Assembly: GCF_021021415.1 (NCBI RefSeq)
Contig: NZ_JAINWJ010000004.1
Span: forward strand, 124,001-188,000
Length of the DNA: 64,000 nt
Direction of reading: 5' to 3'
Source of the DNA: Martelella mediterranea
GTDB lineage: Bacteria; Pseudomonadota; Alphaproteobacteria; Rhizobiales; Rhizobiaceae
The notes below the pieces were generated by a model. That model worked only from the letters and a program-made list of their open reading frames with translations. It ran no database searches and had not been told where the DNA came from. Below are positions 37,270 to 46,959 of this stretch, piece after piece; positions within the stretch are counted from its first letter, which is position 1, and every line of letters begins with the position of its first letter. The position numbers and the translations under genes were made by a program.

Positions 37270-40209
37270 ATGGCGCGCAATGATCGCGGTGCGAACGCAG
37301 CCCCGTCGCAGCAAGCCCTGCGTGACAGTCCCGCCCCGGATGAGGGCGACGGCGTCGTCACCTCGCCAAAGATCGGCGACCATGTGGCGAAGACCACCTG
37401 CTACATGTGCGCCTGTCGCTGCGGGATCGACGTGCATATCCGCGATGGCAAGGTGCGCTATATCAACGGCAACAAGGACCATCCGGTCAATCGCGGGGTG
37501 CTCTGCGGCAAGGGCAGCGCCGGCATCATGCAGCATTACAGCCCGGCGCGGCTTAAAAAACCGCTGCTGCGCACCGGCCCGCGCGGCAAGGGCGAGTACC
37601 GCGAGATCGCGTGGGACGAAGCGCTTTCCATCGTCACGGAGCGGCTTGCCCGCATCCGTTCCACGGACCCGAAGAAGCTGGCCTTCTTCACCGGCCGCGA
37701 CCAGTCGCAATCGCTGACCGGCTGGTGGGCGACGCAGTTCGGCACGCCGAATTTCGCGGCCCATGGCGGCTTCTGTTCGGTCAACATGGCCGCGGCCGGG
37801 CTCTATTCCATCGGCGGCGCGTTCTGGGAATTCGGCGAGCCCGATTGGGAGCGCTCGAAATATTTCATGCTGTTCGGCGTCGCCGAGGACCATGATTCCA
37901 ACCCGATCAAGATCGGCCTCGGCAAGCTCAAGGCCCATGGCGCCAAGGTTGTCGGCGTCAATCCCTGTCGCACCGGCTATAACGCGATCGCTGACGAATG
38001 GATCGGCATCCGCCCGGGCACGGACGGGCTGTTCGTGCTGGCGCTCGTGCATGAGCTGTTGCGGGCGGGCAAGGTCGATCTTGATTACCTGATCCGCTAC
38101 ACCAATCTGCACCAGTTGGTCATTCGCGAGGAGGGCGCGGCCGACGACGGCCTGTTCCTGCGCGATGGCGACGGCAATATCCTGAGCTGGGAGCGCGAGA
38201 AAGGCACGACGGCCATTTCCAGCGACCCGACAATTGCCCCGGCGCTGACCGGCACCTTTCATGCGCTTGGCCGCACCGTCAGCCCCGCCTTTCAGATTCT
38301 TGCAGAACGCTACCTCTCCAAGGAATACGCGCCGGATGCGGTTGCCGACAAGTGCGGCGTGCCCGCCGCCACCATCCGCCGCATCGCGGCGGAACTCGCC
38401 AAGGTCGCCTTCGAGGAGGAAATCGAAATCCCCGTCGCCTGGACCGACTGGGCGGGCCGCGAGCACAAGACGATGAAGGGCCGCCCGATCTCGATGCACG
38501 CCATGCGAGGCATCTCGGCCCATTCCAACGGCTTCCACACCTGTCGCGCCATCCACCTGCTTCAGGTTCTGCTCGGAACCGTCGATGTGCCCGGCGGCTT
38601 CCGCTACAAACCGCCCTATCCGAAGCCGGTGCCGCCGCCGCTGAAGCCCGCGGGCAAGGATGGCAGCAAGCCGAACACGCCGCTTTCGGGCGCGCCGCTC
38701 GGCTTCGTCACCGATCCCGCCGACCTGCTGGTGGATGAGAAGGGCGGCCCGATCCGCATCGACAAGGCCTATTCCTGGCAGGCGCCGTTTTCGGCCCACG
38801 GGCTGATGCACATGGTCATCCGCAATGCCTATGAGGGCGATCCCTATCCGATCGACACGCTGTTTCTCTACATGGCGAACATGGCGTGGAACTCGTCGAT
38901 GAACACATCCGAGACGATGCGGATGCTGACGGCGAAGGACGAGAATGGCGAGTACAGGATCCCGTTCATCATCTATTCCGACGCCTATCATTCCGAGACG
39001 GTGTCCTATGCCGATCTGGTGCTGCCGGACACGACCTATCTGGAACGCCACGACTGCATCAGCCTGCTCGACCGGCCGATCAGCCATGCGGACGGGCCGG
39101 GCGATGCGATCCGTCACCCGGTGCTGGAACCCGACCGCGACGTGCGCGGTTTCCAGTCGGTGCTGATCGATATCGGCGCAAGGCTCGGTCTGCCGGGCTT
39201 CGTCAATGAGGATGGCAGCGCGAAATACCGCGATTATGCCGATTACATCGTCAATCACGAGCGCAGCCCCGGCATCGGCCCGCTCGCCGGTTGGCGCGGC
39301 GAGAACGGCGACCAGCACGGCCGCGGCGCGCCGAACAAGGACCAGCTCAAGCGCTATATTGAACATGGCGGCTTCTGGCATCACGATTTCAGGCCGGAGG
39401 AACGGTTCTACAAGATGGCCAACAGGGCCTATCTGGAGACGGCGGTGCAGTTCGGCTTTCTGTCGAAGCCCGAGCCGATCATCTTCCAGATTTATTCCGA
39501 ACCGCTGCAGCGCTTCCGCCTTGCCGCGAAGGGCCACGGCCCGATCCAGCCGCCCGAGGCCGAGCGCGACCGGGTCGCCACCTATTTCGATCCGCTACCG
39601 TTCTGGTCCGAGCCGCTCGAACAGTCGCTGGTTTTTGCCGATGACTACCCGATCCACGCGCTGACGCAGCGGCCGATGTTTATGTACCATTCCTGGGGTT
39701 CGCAGAATGCCTGGCTCAGGCAGGTGATGAACCAGAACAAGCTGTTCGTGCATCGCAATCTCGCCGCCAGCCTGAACCTCGTGGATGACGACTGGGTCTG
39801 GATCGAAAGCCCGCACGGGCGGGTGCGCGGCCAGATCTCGCTGGTCGAGGGCGTGAACCCCAATACGGTGTGGACCTGGAACGCCATCGGCAAGCGGCGG
39901 CGGACCTGGGGTCTGCACGAAAATGCCGGGGAATCGAACCGCGGCTTCCTTCTGAACCATGCAATCACCGAACTGCTGCCGCCCGATGCCAAGGGCCGCC
40001 GGTTCTCCAATTCGGACCCGGTGACCGGGCAGGCCGCCTGGTTCGACCTGCGCATCCGCCTGATCAAATGCACGCCGGAAGAGGCCGGGAGCACCGAGCC
40101 TCTGGAACCGCCCGTCGAATTGCCGCCGGGCCTTTCCGAGGGACCCGACAAGCTCACTTACGGCGCGGAGTTCAAGCCGGCACACAAACCAAGGGAGCGC
40201 GCGAAATGA
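37270..40209 (+). CDS. soeA: Molybdoenzyme catalytic subunit, SoeA-type sulfite dehydrogenase
   Basis: A 979-residue bis-MGD oxidoreductase. Four Cys (C44, C47, C51, C79) in 'CYMCACRCG' and 'GVLCGKG' hold an N-terminal [4Fe-4S]. A candidate Mo-ligand Cys lies in 'AHGGFCSVNMAAAG', followed by 'FGVAEDHDSNPIK' and cofactor-binding segments to the C-terminus. There is no twin-Arg signal, so cytoplasmic. Subunit order, size and the DmsC-like anchor match the SoeABC sulfite dehydrogenases of Roseobacter and Allochromatium, which oxidise cytoplasmic sulfite to sulfate and reduce quinone. Polysulfide or formate activity cannot be excluded from sequence alone. GAAGGAG precedes ATG 37270. Confidence 0.8.
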   Translation: MARNDRGANAAPSQQALRDSPAPDEGDGVVTSPKIGDHVAKTTCYMCACRCGIDVHIRDGKVRYINGNKDHPVNRGVLCGKGSAGIMQHYSPARLKKPLLRTGPRGKGEYREIAWDEALSIVTERLARIRSTDPKKLAFFTGRDQSQSLTGWWATQFGTPNFAAHGGFCSVNMAAAGLYSIGGAFWEFGEPDWERSKYFMLFGVAEDHDSNPIKIGLGKLKAHGAKVVGVNPCRTGYNAIADEWIGIRPGTDGLFVLALVHELLRAGKVDLDYLIRYTNLHQLVIREEGAADDGLFLRDGDGNILSWEREKGTTAISSDPTIAPALTGTFHALGRTVSPAFQILAERYLSKEYAPDAVADKCGVPAATIRRIAAELAKVAFEEEIEIPVAWTDWAGREHKTMKGRPISMHAMRGISAHSNGFHTCRAIHLLQVLLGTVDVPGGFRYKPPYPKPVPPPLKPAGKDGSKPNTPLSGAPLGFVTDPADLLVDEKGGPIRIDKAYSWQAPFSAHGLMHMVIRNAYEGDPYPIDTLFLYMANMAWNSSMNTSETMRMLTAKDENGEYRIPFIIYSDAYHSETVSYADLVLPDTTYLERHDCISLLDRPISHADGPGDAIRHPVLEPDRDVRGFQSVLIDIGARLGLPGFVNEDGSAKYRDYADYIVNHERSPGIGPLAGWRGENGDQHGRGAPNKDQLKRYIEHGGFWHHDFRPEERFYKMANRAYLETAVQFGFLSKPEPIIFQIYSEPLQRFRLAAKGHGPIQPPEAERDRVATYFDPLPFWSEPLEQSLVFADDYPIHALTQRPMFMYHSWGSQNAWLRQVMNQNKLFVHRNLAASLNLVDDDWVWIESPHGRVRGQISLVEGVNPNTVWTWNAIGKRRRTWGLHENAGESNRGFLLNHAITELLPPDAKGRRFSNSDPVTGQAAWFDLRIRLIKCTPEEAGSTEPLEPPVELPPGLSEGPDKLTYGAEFKPAHKPRERAK

Positions 40210-40940
40210 CCTGTCTTCCCGAAAAGACCGACCGCAAGCTCGGTCTCGCGATCGATCTCGATACCTGCGTCGGCTGCAATGCCTGCGTCACCTCGTGCAA
40301 GGAATGGAATGCGGGCGGCCACATGGCCCCGCTGACCGATCTCAACCCCTATGCCGACAAGGTGGACGGGGTGTTCTTCAACCGCGTCCACACCTATGAG
40401 CAGGATACGCCGAAGGGCGGGGCCACCATCCACTTCCCCCGCTCCTGCCTGCATTGCGAGACGCCGGCCTGCGTCACGGTCTGTCCCACCGGCGCGTCCT
40501 ACAAGCGCGCCTCGGATGGCATCGTGCTGGTGGACGAGGACAAGTGCATCGGCTGCAAGCTGTGCTCCTGGGCCTGTCCCTATGGCGCGCGGGAATTCGA
40601 TGTCGATGTCGGCGTGATGAAGAAATGCACGCTCTGCGTCGACCGGATCTACAATGAAAACCTCGCCGAGGAGGACCGGGTGCCGGCCTGCGTCGCCGCC
40701 TGTCCCACCGGCGCGCGCCATTTCGGCGATTTCGGCGATCCGGACTCGGCGATCTCGAAGCTTTCCGAGGAACGCGGCGGCGTCGCGCTGATGCCGGAGC
40801 TCGGCTACAACCCGACCAACCGCTACCTTCCGCCGCGCCCCAGGCGCGATGCCGCCACCGCGACGGATGCCCTGCCGCTTGAGGACGCCGCGCCCGAGGG
40901 CGGCTTTCTTGGCTGGGTCGATCGCATGCTTTCGAGGTAG
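40206..40940 (+). CDS. soeB: Four-cluster ferredoxin subunit, SoeB-type
   Basis: A 244-residue protein with four [4Fe-4S] binding groups: 'CVGCNACVTSC', 'CLHCETPACVTVCP', 'CIGCKLCSWACPYG' and 'CTLCVDRI..CVAACP'. It transfers electrons from SoeA to the membrane anchor. Start overlaps the soeA stop by ATGA. No signal peptide, consistent with a cytoplasmic complex. Confidence 0.85.
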   Translation: MTCLPEKTDRKLGLAIDLDTCVGCNACVTSCKEWNAGGHMAPLTDLNPYADKVDGVFFNRVHTYEQDTPKGGATIHFPRSCLHCETPACVTVCPTGASYKRASDGIVLVDEDKCIGCKLCSWACPYGAREFDVDVGVMKKCTLCVDRIYNENLAEEDRVPACVAACPTGARHFGDFGDPDSAISKLSEERGGVALMPELGYNPTNRYLPPRPRRDAATATDALPLEDAAPEGGFLGWVDRMLSR

Positions 40941-40946
40941 ACGCCG

Positions 40947-41882
40947 ATGCATCCCGCCTTTTCCGTCATCTTCTTCACCACCGCGTCCGGCGCGGGCTAT
41001 GGCCTTCTGTTCCTGCTGGGGCTTGCCGCCGCCTTCGGCCTGCTGCCGCCCGATCCGTGGCTCGGTGTCGTCGGCTTCGGCCTGTCGCTCGGCCTGATCT
41101 CGGCCGGGTTGTTGTCGTCCACCGCCCATCTCGGCCGCCCGGAGCGCGCCTGGCGCGCCTTCAGCCAGTGGCGGTCGTCCTGGCTTTCGCGCGAAGGCGT
41201 TTCCTCCGTCGCGACCTATGTCCCCGCTGTCGCGCTCGCCTTCGGCTGGGTGATCCTGCAGGCCAGCGGCGGCTGGATGGCGCTCGCCGGCGCGCTCGCC
41301 GCCATTGGCGCGGTCGCGACCGTCATCATGACGGCGATGATCTACGCCTCGCTCAAGCCCGTCGCGGAATGGCACGGTCCCTGGACGCTGCCCTGCTACC
41401 TCGTCTTCGCCGCGATGACCGGCCTGACGCTGCTCAACGCGCTGCTTGCCATTTTCGGTCCCGCAAGCCGGTTGGTCGCCGCGCTGGCGGTGCTCCTTGC
41501 GCTGGCAGGGTGGGCGGTCAAGCGCGGCTACTGGGCCTATCGCGACAGCGGCAGGGCACAGCCCACCACCAATCAGGCGCTCGGGCTGGGCGAGGGCCAA
41601 ATCCGACAGGTGCAGTCCCCGCACAGCGAGCAGAACTACCTGCTGAAGGAAATGGGCTATCGCGTCGCGCGCAAGCATGCCGCAAGGCTGCGCCTGATCG
41701 CGCAAGCGCTTGCCTTTGCCCTGCCGGCAGCCTGCCTGTTGCTGTCGATGCTGCTTCCCGGACCGCTGGCGCTGGTGCTCGCCCTTACCGCCGTGCCCCT
41801 GCAACTTGCCGGCATGCTGGTCGAACGCTGGCTGTTCTTCGCCGAAGCGCGGCACACGGTGACGCTTTACTACGGTTATTGA
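40947..41882 (+). CDS. soeC: DmsC-family membrane anchor, SoeC-type
   Basis: A 311-residue protein with eight helices and the DmsC/SoeC-type N-terminus 'MHPAFSVIFFTTASGAGYGL', plus 'STAHLGRPERAWRAFSQWRSS' (quoted in part). It anchors SoeAB and passes electrons to quinone. It lies six bases after soeB. The gene ends 12 bases from the convergent DUF779 stop, with no room for a strong terminator. Confidence 0.85.
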   Translation: MHPAFSVIFFTTASGAGYGLLFLLGLAAAFGLLPPDPWLGVVGFGLSLGLISAGLLSSTAHLGRPERAWRAFSQWRSSWLSREGVSSVATYVPAVALAFGWVILQASGGWMALAGALAAIGAVATVIMTAMIYASLKPVAEWHGPWTLPCYLVFAAMTGLTLLNALLAIFGPASRLVAALAVLLALAGWAVKRGYWAYRDSGRAQPTTNQALGLGEGQIRQVQSPHSEQNYLLKEMGYRVARKHAARLRLIAQALAFALPAACLLLSMLLPGPLALVLALTAVPLQLAGMLVERWLFFAEARHTVTLYYGY

Positions 41883-41894
41883 GCCAGAGATGTT

Positions 41895-42317
41895 TTAAGT
41901 CCGCGGGGTTTCCAGCGCTTCGAGCTCGTCTTCGGTGAGTACGCGGGACCGGGTCAGAAATCGCTTCTCGCGGCCATTGTCGAGGCTGAACATGCCGCCG
42001 CGACCGGGCACCACGTCGAGGATCAACTGGGTGTGTTTCCAGGCCTGAAACTGCGGGCCGGAGATCCAGACCTCCGCACCTTCCACCGTGCCGAGTTTCA
42101 CATCGCCGCTGCCGAGGTGAAATTCGGCTTTCGGATAGCACATCGGCGACGAGCCGTCGCAGCAGCCGCCGGACTGGTGGAACATGATCTCGCCGTGGTC
42201 GGCCTTGATCTCGCGGATGAGCTCTCGCGCCGCAAGCGTCGCGGTTACCCGGCTGCCCTTTTCGGCGCCGGCAGGCAGGTCGGCATCGGTGACGCAGTGG
42301 ATGTTCGGCTTTTCCAT
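41895..42317 (-). CDS. DUF779 protein partnered with aldehyde dehydrogenase
   Basis: A 140-residue protein with conserved 'HGEIMFHQSGGCCDGSSPMC' and 'GPQFQAWKHTQLILDVVPGR', the DUF779 signature; the Cys-rich patch may bind metal. DUF779 genes nearly always sit beside acetaldehyde/aldehyde dehydrogenases, as here (78 bases downstream on the same strand). CAAGGAGACGGAT precedes the ATG. Molecular function unknown. Confidence 0.88.
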   Translation of the reverse strand: MEKPNIHCVTDADLPAGAEKGSRVTATLAARELIREIKADHGEIMFHQSGGCCDGSSPMCYPKAEFHLGSGDVKLGTVEGAEVWISGPQFQAWKHTQLILDVVPGRGGMFSLDNGREKRFLTRSRVLTEDELEALETPRT

Positions 42318-42394
42318 ATCCGTCTCCTTGTTGAACCGAAAGCGAACGGGCGAAGCCGAAGCTCCGCCCGCCACCTGGGAGGATTCCCCTGGCC

Positions 42395-43915
42395 TCAGAA
42401 GAAGCCGACCTTCTCGGTCGAGTAGCTGACCAGCAGGTTCTTGGTCTGCTGATAGTGATCGAGCATCATCTTGTGGGTCTCGCGCCCGATGCCCGACTGC
42501 TTGTAGCCGCCAAAGGCCGCATGGGCGGGATAGGCGTGGTAGTTGTTGACCCAGACGCGCCCGGCCTGGATGTGGCGGCCGAAGCGGTAGCAGGTGTTGG
42601 CATCGCGCGACCACACGCCGGCGCCGAGGCCATAAAGCGTGTCGTTGGCGATTTCGAGCGCCTCGGCCTCATCCTTGAAGGTGGTGACGGAGACCACGGG
42701 GCCGAAGATTTCCTCCTGGAACACGCGCATCTTGTTGTGCCCCTTGAGGATCGTCGGTTCGATATAGTAGCCGCCCGAAAGCTCGCCGCCGAGATCGGCC
42801 GCCTTGCCGCCCAGAAGCACTTCCGCGCCTTCCTGGCGGCCGATATCGAAATAGCTGAGGATCTTTTCCTTCTGCTCGCTCGATGCCTGCGCGCCGATCA
42901 TGGTGTTGTCGGCGCGGGGGTCGCCCTGGATGATCGCCTTGGTCCGGGCAATCGCCTTTTCCATGAAGGCGTCGTAGATATCCTCCTGGATCAGCGCGCG
43001 GGACGGGCAGGTGCAGACCTCGCCCTGGTTGAGCGCGAAGAACACGAAGCCCTCGACCGCCTTGTCGAGAAAGCCGTCATCCTCGCGCATCACATCCTTG
43101 AAGAAGATGTTGGGCGATTTGCCGCCAAGCTCCAGCGTCACCGGAATGAGGTTTTCGGTGGCATATTGCATGATCAGCCGGCCGGTCGTGGTCTCGCCGG
43201 TAAAGGCGATCTTGGAGATGCGCGGGCTCTGCGCCAGCGGCTTGCCGGCCTCGAGCCCGAAACCGTTGACGATGTTGAGCACGCCGGGCGGCAGAATGTC
43301 GGCAATCAGCTCCGCCAGCACCAGGATCGAGGCGGGCGTCTGTTCGGCGGGCTTCAGCACCACGCAGTTGCCGGCGGCAATCGCCGGGGCCAGCTTCCAG
43401 GCGGCCATCAGGATCGGGAAGTTCCACGGGATGATCTGGCCGACCACGCCGAGCGGTTCATGGAAGTGATAGGCGACGGTGTCGTCGTCGATCTCGCTCA
43501 TCGTGCCTTCCTGGGCGCGCAGCGCGGAGGCAAAGTAGCGGAAATGGTCGGCGGCAAGCGGGATATCCGCATTCATCGTCTCGCGGATCGGCTTGCCATT
43601 GTCCCAGGTCTCGCAGGTGGCGATCAGGGCAAGGTTGGCCTCGATCACATCCGCGATCTTAAGCAACGCGCGGGCGCGGTCGGCCGGCGAGGTCGAACCC
43701 CATTTCGCCTTCGCCGCATGGGCCGCATCCAGCGCGAGCTCGATATCGGCGGCGTCGGAACGGGCGATCTCGTTAATCGCTGCCCCGGTGATCGGCGTGG
43801 TATTGGTGAAATAGCGACCGTTCTTCGGCGGTACGAACTTGCCGCCGATGAAGTTGTCATAGCGGTCCTTGAAGGGGGATTTCAAAAGCCCTTCGGGTTT
43901 GGTCATCTCGTTCAT
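42395..43915 (-). CDS. NAD-dependent aldehyde dehydrogenase (AldA/AldB-type)
   Basis: A 506-residue enzyme with '[20 protein letters not shown]', cofactor-binding 'FTGETTTGR', catalytic Glu in '[10 protein letters not shown]' and catalytic Cys in '[11 protein letters not shown]' (the C-T-C form typical of class that includes acetaldehyde dehydrogenase AldB/ExaC). C-terminal '[17 protein letters not shown]'. ATG 43915 follows GGAGGAAATGCC. Likely oxidises acetaldehyde or other small aldehydes, controlled by the GAF-Fis regulator upstream. Confidence 0.93.
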   Translation of the reverse strand: MNEMTKPEGLLKSPFKDRYDNFIGGKFVPPKNGRYFTNTTPITGAAINEIARSDAADIELALDAAHAAKAKWGSTSPADRARALLKIADVIEANLALIATCETWDNGKPIRETMNADIPLAADHFRYFASALRAQEGTMSEIDDDTVAYHFHEPLGVVGQIIPWNFPILMAAWKLAPAIAAGNCVVLKPAEQTPASILVLAELIADILPPGVLNIVNGFGLEAGKPLAQSPRISKIAFTGETTTGRLIMQYATENLIPVTLELGGKSPNIFFKDVMREDDGFLDKAVEGFVFFALNQGEVCTCPSRALIQEDIYDAFMEKAIARTKAIIQGDPRADNTMIGAQASSEQKEKILSYFDIGRQEGAEVLLGGKAADLGGELSGGYYIEPTILKGHNKMRVFQEEIFGPVVSVTTFKDEAEALEIANDTLYGLGAGVWSRDANTCYRFGRHIQAGRVWVNNYHAYPAHAAFGGYKQSGIGRETHKMMLDHYQQTKNLLVSYSTEKVGFF

Positions 43916-44013
43916 GGCATTTCCTCCCATAACGTTTGAACGTTGGCTATGAGGAAGATCATGAGCGTCTGCATCGCCGCCGTCACCCGGGTGAAAGGTG
44001 AGGATGTCGCGTT

Positions 44014-44033
44014 CTGTCTCAATTCTGAAACAG
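44014..44033. promoter_or_regulatory. Inverted repeat upstream of aldehyde dehydrogenase
   Basis: CTGTCTC-N6-GAAACAG, with one mismatch between arms, lies about 100 bases upstream of the aldehyde dehydrogenase start. It resembles the TGTYTC-N6-GARACA sites of AcoR/ExaE-type Fis regulators and is a candidate binding site for the adjacent GAF-Fis protein. Confidence 0.5.
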
Positions 44034-44059
44034 TTCGAGAGGAAAAAAGCGACCCGGCG

Positions 44060-45052
44060 TCAAAATCCGGTAATGCCGAGCCGTTTCATCCGGCGATAGA
44101 GCGTGGCCCGGCTGATTCCGAGCGCGCGTGCCGCAGCCTGAACATTGCCGTTCATCCGGGCGAGCGCTTGGACAACCACGGCATGCTCGGCGGCGTCGAA
44201 GCCGCGTTTTCCGGTATCGTTGCCAAGCAGATCCGCCGCCGGTATCGGGGTGAAGTCGCCGGAAAGGGCGAGGCCCAGCGCCTGCCGGGCCGAACGGGTC
44301 GCCGCGACCACCAGATCATCATTATCGACCGCGATCAGCGCGGTGACCGCATCGTCGCCGCCGGCGCCACCTTCGGCAAGCAGGATGCGATAGCCCGGAT
44401 GGCTGGCCCGAAAGCAGTCCGCTTCTATCTGCCGCGCGGTCTGCTGCACCAGCGCGGCAATCATCTGATTGGCGGATGCGGTCTGGTCGGCGCGCGCCGA
44501 TGAAACGTCGAGCGCCCCGATCAGCCGTCCGTCGGGCCCGAAGATCGGTGCATCAATGCAGCTCATGGCGGTGTTGCGATTGAAAAAATGCTCGTCGCGA
44601 TGGATGATGAGCGCGCGGCCCTCGGCAAGGCAGGTGCCGATGCCGTTGGTGCCCTCGACGGATTCCGACCAGCTTCGTCCCTCTCGCAATCCCCAAAGTT
44701 CGAAACTCTCGCGGTCGGCGTCGCGATAGCGGTGTTCGAGAACGAAGCCGTCGGCATCGCTCAGGAATACGCCGCAGGCTGACTGTGAAACGCAACGGAA
44801 CAGGCGGTCGAGGCGGGCGCCGGCGATCGAAACCATCGGGTCTGCGCGCTCGCGCCGTTCGCGCAGTTCGGCGCTGCCGAGCCTTCTTTCCCCGGTGTCG
44901 GTTGCGCCGGCCGGATCGAGCTTGTGCTGGACCAACGACCGCCACCACGATGCCGCGACAGGCGAGAAGGCCGGTTCTTTCGAAGAAAGGGCCGTCGCCA
45001 GAACGGTTTCGGCATGGATATGAGCATCCGTTACCCTTGATGGAAAAACCAT
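44060..45052 (-). CDS. GAF-HTH8 (Fis-type) regulator lacking AAA+ domain
   Basis: A 330-residue regulator. An AcoR-like N-terminus ('PVAASWWRSLVQHKLDPAGA') leads into a GAF sensor ('ESVEGTNGIGTCLAEGRALI', 'HFFNRNTAMSCIDAPIFG'). A short linker (about 240-285) follows, then a C-terminal Fis helix-turn-helix ('NVQAAARALGISRATLYRRM'). The sigma-54-interacting AAA+ module with the GAFTGA loop found in AcoR is absent, so it should work with ordinary sigma factors. ATG 45052 follows GGAGG at eight bases. It lies upstream of, and on the same strand as, the aldehyde dehydrogenase. Confidence 0.85.
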   Translation of the reverse strand: MVFPSRVTDAHIHAETVLATALSSKEPAFSPVAASWWRSLVQHKLDPAGATDTGERRLGSAELRERRERADPMVSIAGARLDRLFRCVSQSACGVFLSDADGFVLEHRYRDADRESFELWGLREGRSWSESVEGTNGIGTCLAEGRALIIHRDEHFFNRNTAMSCIDAPIFGPDGRLIGALDVSSARADQTASANQMIAALVQQTARQIEADCFRASHPGYRILLAEGGAGGDDAVTALIAVDNDDLVVAATRSARQALGLALSGDFTPIPAADLLGNDTGKRGFDAAEHAVVVQALARMNGNVQAAARALGISRATLYRRMKRLGITGF

Positions 45053-45278
45053 CGGCATTTCCTCCCATGTCGCGCAGCCTGATATTTCGCGCCTCGCTTG
45101 GCGATGCGGCCTCATGGCGCCACCGGCTGTCTCCTCCCGCCGGCCGCTTCCTTGTCCGGCGTCCCATCCTACAGTATTACGTCGCCGCGGTCATCCATGA
45201 CCTTTGCCCAATATCGCCGCTGACCGGTTGCGAGCGGTTTGCGGTTTGAATTCATCGGGCGTGCTCGGTCTGAAGCGC

Positions 45279-46268
45279 TTACGCCGATCGCGTCCGCCGG
45301 AGCGTTTCGGAGGGGCTTTCGCCATAGGCCGTGCGATAGGCGGAGGCAGCGCGGCCGAGATGGCCGAAGCCCGAGGCCAGAACGGCGTCGGCGACGGAAA
45401 GCCCGGGGCCGGGCTTGAGCAGAAGCTCGCGCAATTTCTGCAGCCGGGCCTTCTGCACGCCGTCCGAAAGCGTGTGGCCGCGGGCCTTGCGATAGGCATC
45501 CTGCAGGGTGCGCAGCGGCAGGCCGGCGGCGGCGGCGATATCCGCCATCGCGATCGTATCGGCCGCATGCATCTGGATGAAGTCGTCGGCCTTCTGCACC
45601 GATAGCGGCCCCGCTGCGGCCGCCGGCGCATGCAGCATATCGGAGCGGTTGTTCTCAAGCCCCGTCAGGAGCAGCGACAGCAGGCCGTCGCGCAGCATGA
45701 CGCGGTAGGAATCCGGCAGCGCCGCGCCGCCTTCCGCTGCCTCGAACAGCAGGCGGGCATGGGACATGACGCTGGCGCCCACCGGCGTCGTCAAATCGAC
45801 GCCGGGCTCGAATTCGAGCGGCGTCGCCGCGCGATGGGTCAGCGTCTCGAAGAAATCCTCGACCACGCGCCGGCGCATCAGCACGATCAGCTTTTCGCAA
45901 TTCTCCCGCCAGACCATGCGTGAGGCGAGCGTCGGCGACAGCAGCGATGCGCGGCGGCCGACCTCGACCTCCGTCACCCGCGTGCCGCAACGCACATTGG
46001 CAGCGCCGGCGACCGGAAGCTGCAGCAGAAAGAAATCGGAAAGCTCGCCCGGATCGATTTCAACCTCCGCGCCATAGGCGACGAAATTCACCGAATAGCC
46101 CGGCTGCTCGACGGCGTTGTGGACGGCGTGGAAGCCGTCGGCGCGCCGGTCGCGCACGCTCAGGAAGTGGGGACAGAAGATGCGGCCGATCGCGTCGCGC
46201 GCCTCATCGACGCTCTTGGTGTCGACGAGGCCATGATGCTTCAAGGGTGTGGCATGCGTAGCGATCAT
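45279..46268 (-). CDS. AraC-family regulator divergent from the flavin-monooxygenase operon
   Basis: A 329-residue protein with an N-terminal AraC-binding-like sensor (about 20-200, 'GELSDFFLLQLPVAGAANV') and C-terminal double HTH ('MADIAAAAGLPLRTLQDAYR' ... 'ASGFGHLGRAASAYRTAYGE'). It resembles FeaR/IifR-type activators of aromatic catabolism. ATG 46268 (GGAAG upstream) is chosen over 46328. Its paralogue-like partner at 49256 closes the same cluster. Confidence 0.85.
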   Translation of the reverse strand: MIATHATPLKHHGLVDTKSVDEARDAIGRIFCPHFLSVRDRRADGFHAVHNAVEQPGYSVNFVAYGAEVEIDPGELSDFFLLQLPVAGAANVRCGTRVTEVEVGRRASLLSPTLASRMVWRENCEKLIVLMRRRVVEDFFETLTHRAATPLEFEPGVDLTTPVGASVMSHARLLFEAAEGGAALPDSYRVMLRDGLLSLLLTGLENNRSDMLHAPAAAAGPLSVQKADDFIQMHAADTIAMADIAAAAGLPLRTLQDAYRKARGHTLSDGVQKARLQKLRELLLKPGPGLSVADAVLASGFGHLGRAASAYRTAYGESPSETLRRTRSA

Positions 46269-46323
46269 CGGGGGCTTCCCAATCGAAAACAAGGCACGTC
46301 TGCCGAAAACGGACAAGGCGTTG

Positions 46324-46339
46324 CGCAATCCGGATTGCG
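46324..46339. promoter_or_regulatory. Perfect 16-bp palindrome between AraC and flavin reductase genes
   Basis: CGCAATCCGGATTGCG is fully self-complementary and sits between the divergent genes, 28-30 bases before an AT-rich block likely to be the promoter of the monooxygenase operon. Candidate operator. Confidence 0.5.
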
Positions 46340-46416
46340 GTTCGTCAAGTTCGGCGGATGATTAATTTAAACATAAAATGAATGGGAAATCCATTCGCAA
46401 TCGCGGGAACGAAAAT

Positions 46417-46920
46417 ATGGGAAGCGGACTCTTCCGTGCCGGCATGCGTCGTCTTGCCGGAGGCGTGACCATCATCACATCGCTGGATGCCGAAGGGCGG
46501 CGCTGCGGGATCACAGCAACGGCGGTCTGTTCGCTGTCGACCGATCCGCCTTCGCTGGTCGCCTGCGTCAATCGCGAGACCTCGATTGCCGCGGTCGTCG
46601 AACAGCGCGGCGTCTTCGCCGTCAACGTGCTGGCGACAGCCCAGCGCGCGGTTGCCGAAACATTCGCGGGCCGCACTGGCCATCAGCGCGAGGACCGGTT
46701 TTCGGTCGGCGACTGGAGCGTTGCGGAAACCGGCGCACCGGTGCTCGCCGATGCCACCGTGAGCTTCGATTGCCGGCTGGCGGAGAGCGTGACCTTCGGC
46801 ACCCACATGATCCTGATCGGCAGGGTCGAGGCGACCCGCTGCGCCGACGGCGAAGCCCCGCCATTGCTCTATGGCGACGGCGCCTTCCTGACGACCTGCC
46901 TGGCGGCATCGCCGGCCTGA
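46417..46920 (+). CDS. Flavin reductase (HpaC/StyB family)
   Basis: A 167-residue NAD(P)H:FMN/FAD reductase with the family motif 'RRLAGGVTIITSLD', 'ITATAVCSLSTDPPSLVACV' and the late 'LLYGDGAFL'. It supplies reduced flavin to a partner monooxygenase, here the styrene/indole-type enzyme two genes downstream. ATG 46417 follows GGGAACGAAAAT. Confidence 0.9.
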   Translation: MGSGLFRAGMRRLAGGVTIITSLDAEGRRCGITATAVCSLSTDPPSLVACVNRETSIAAVVEQRGVFAVNVLATAQRAVAETFAGRTGHQREDRFSVGDWSVAETGAPVLADATVSFDCRLAESVTFGTHMILIGRVEATRCADGEAPPLLYGDGAFLTTCLAASPA

Positions 46921-46959
46921 TTTTCCGAAATCTCTTGCAACAATAAAGGGGAAGCCATC

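Noticed and set aside
37249-39537. A 762-codon open frame antisense to soeA, and a 565-codon frame antisense to soeB/soeC (40158-41855)
   Set aside because: Both are compositional shadows of strongly conserved enzymes and lack ribosome sites and domains.
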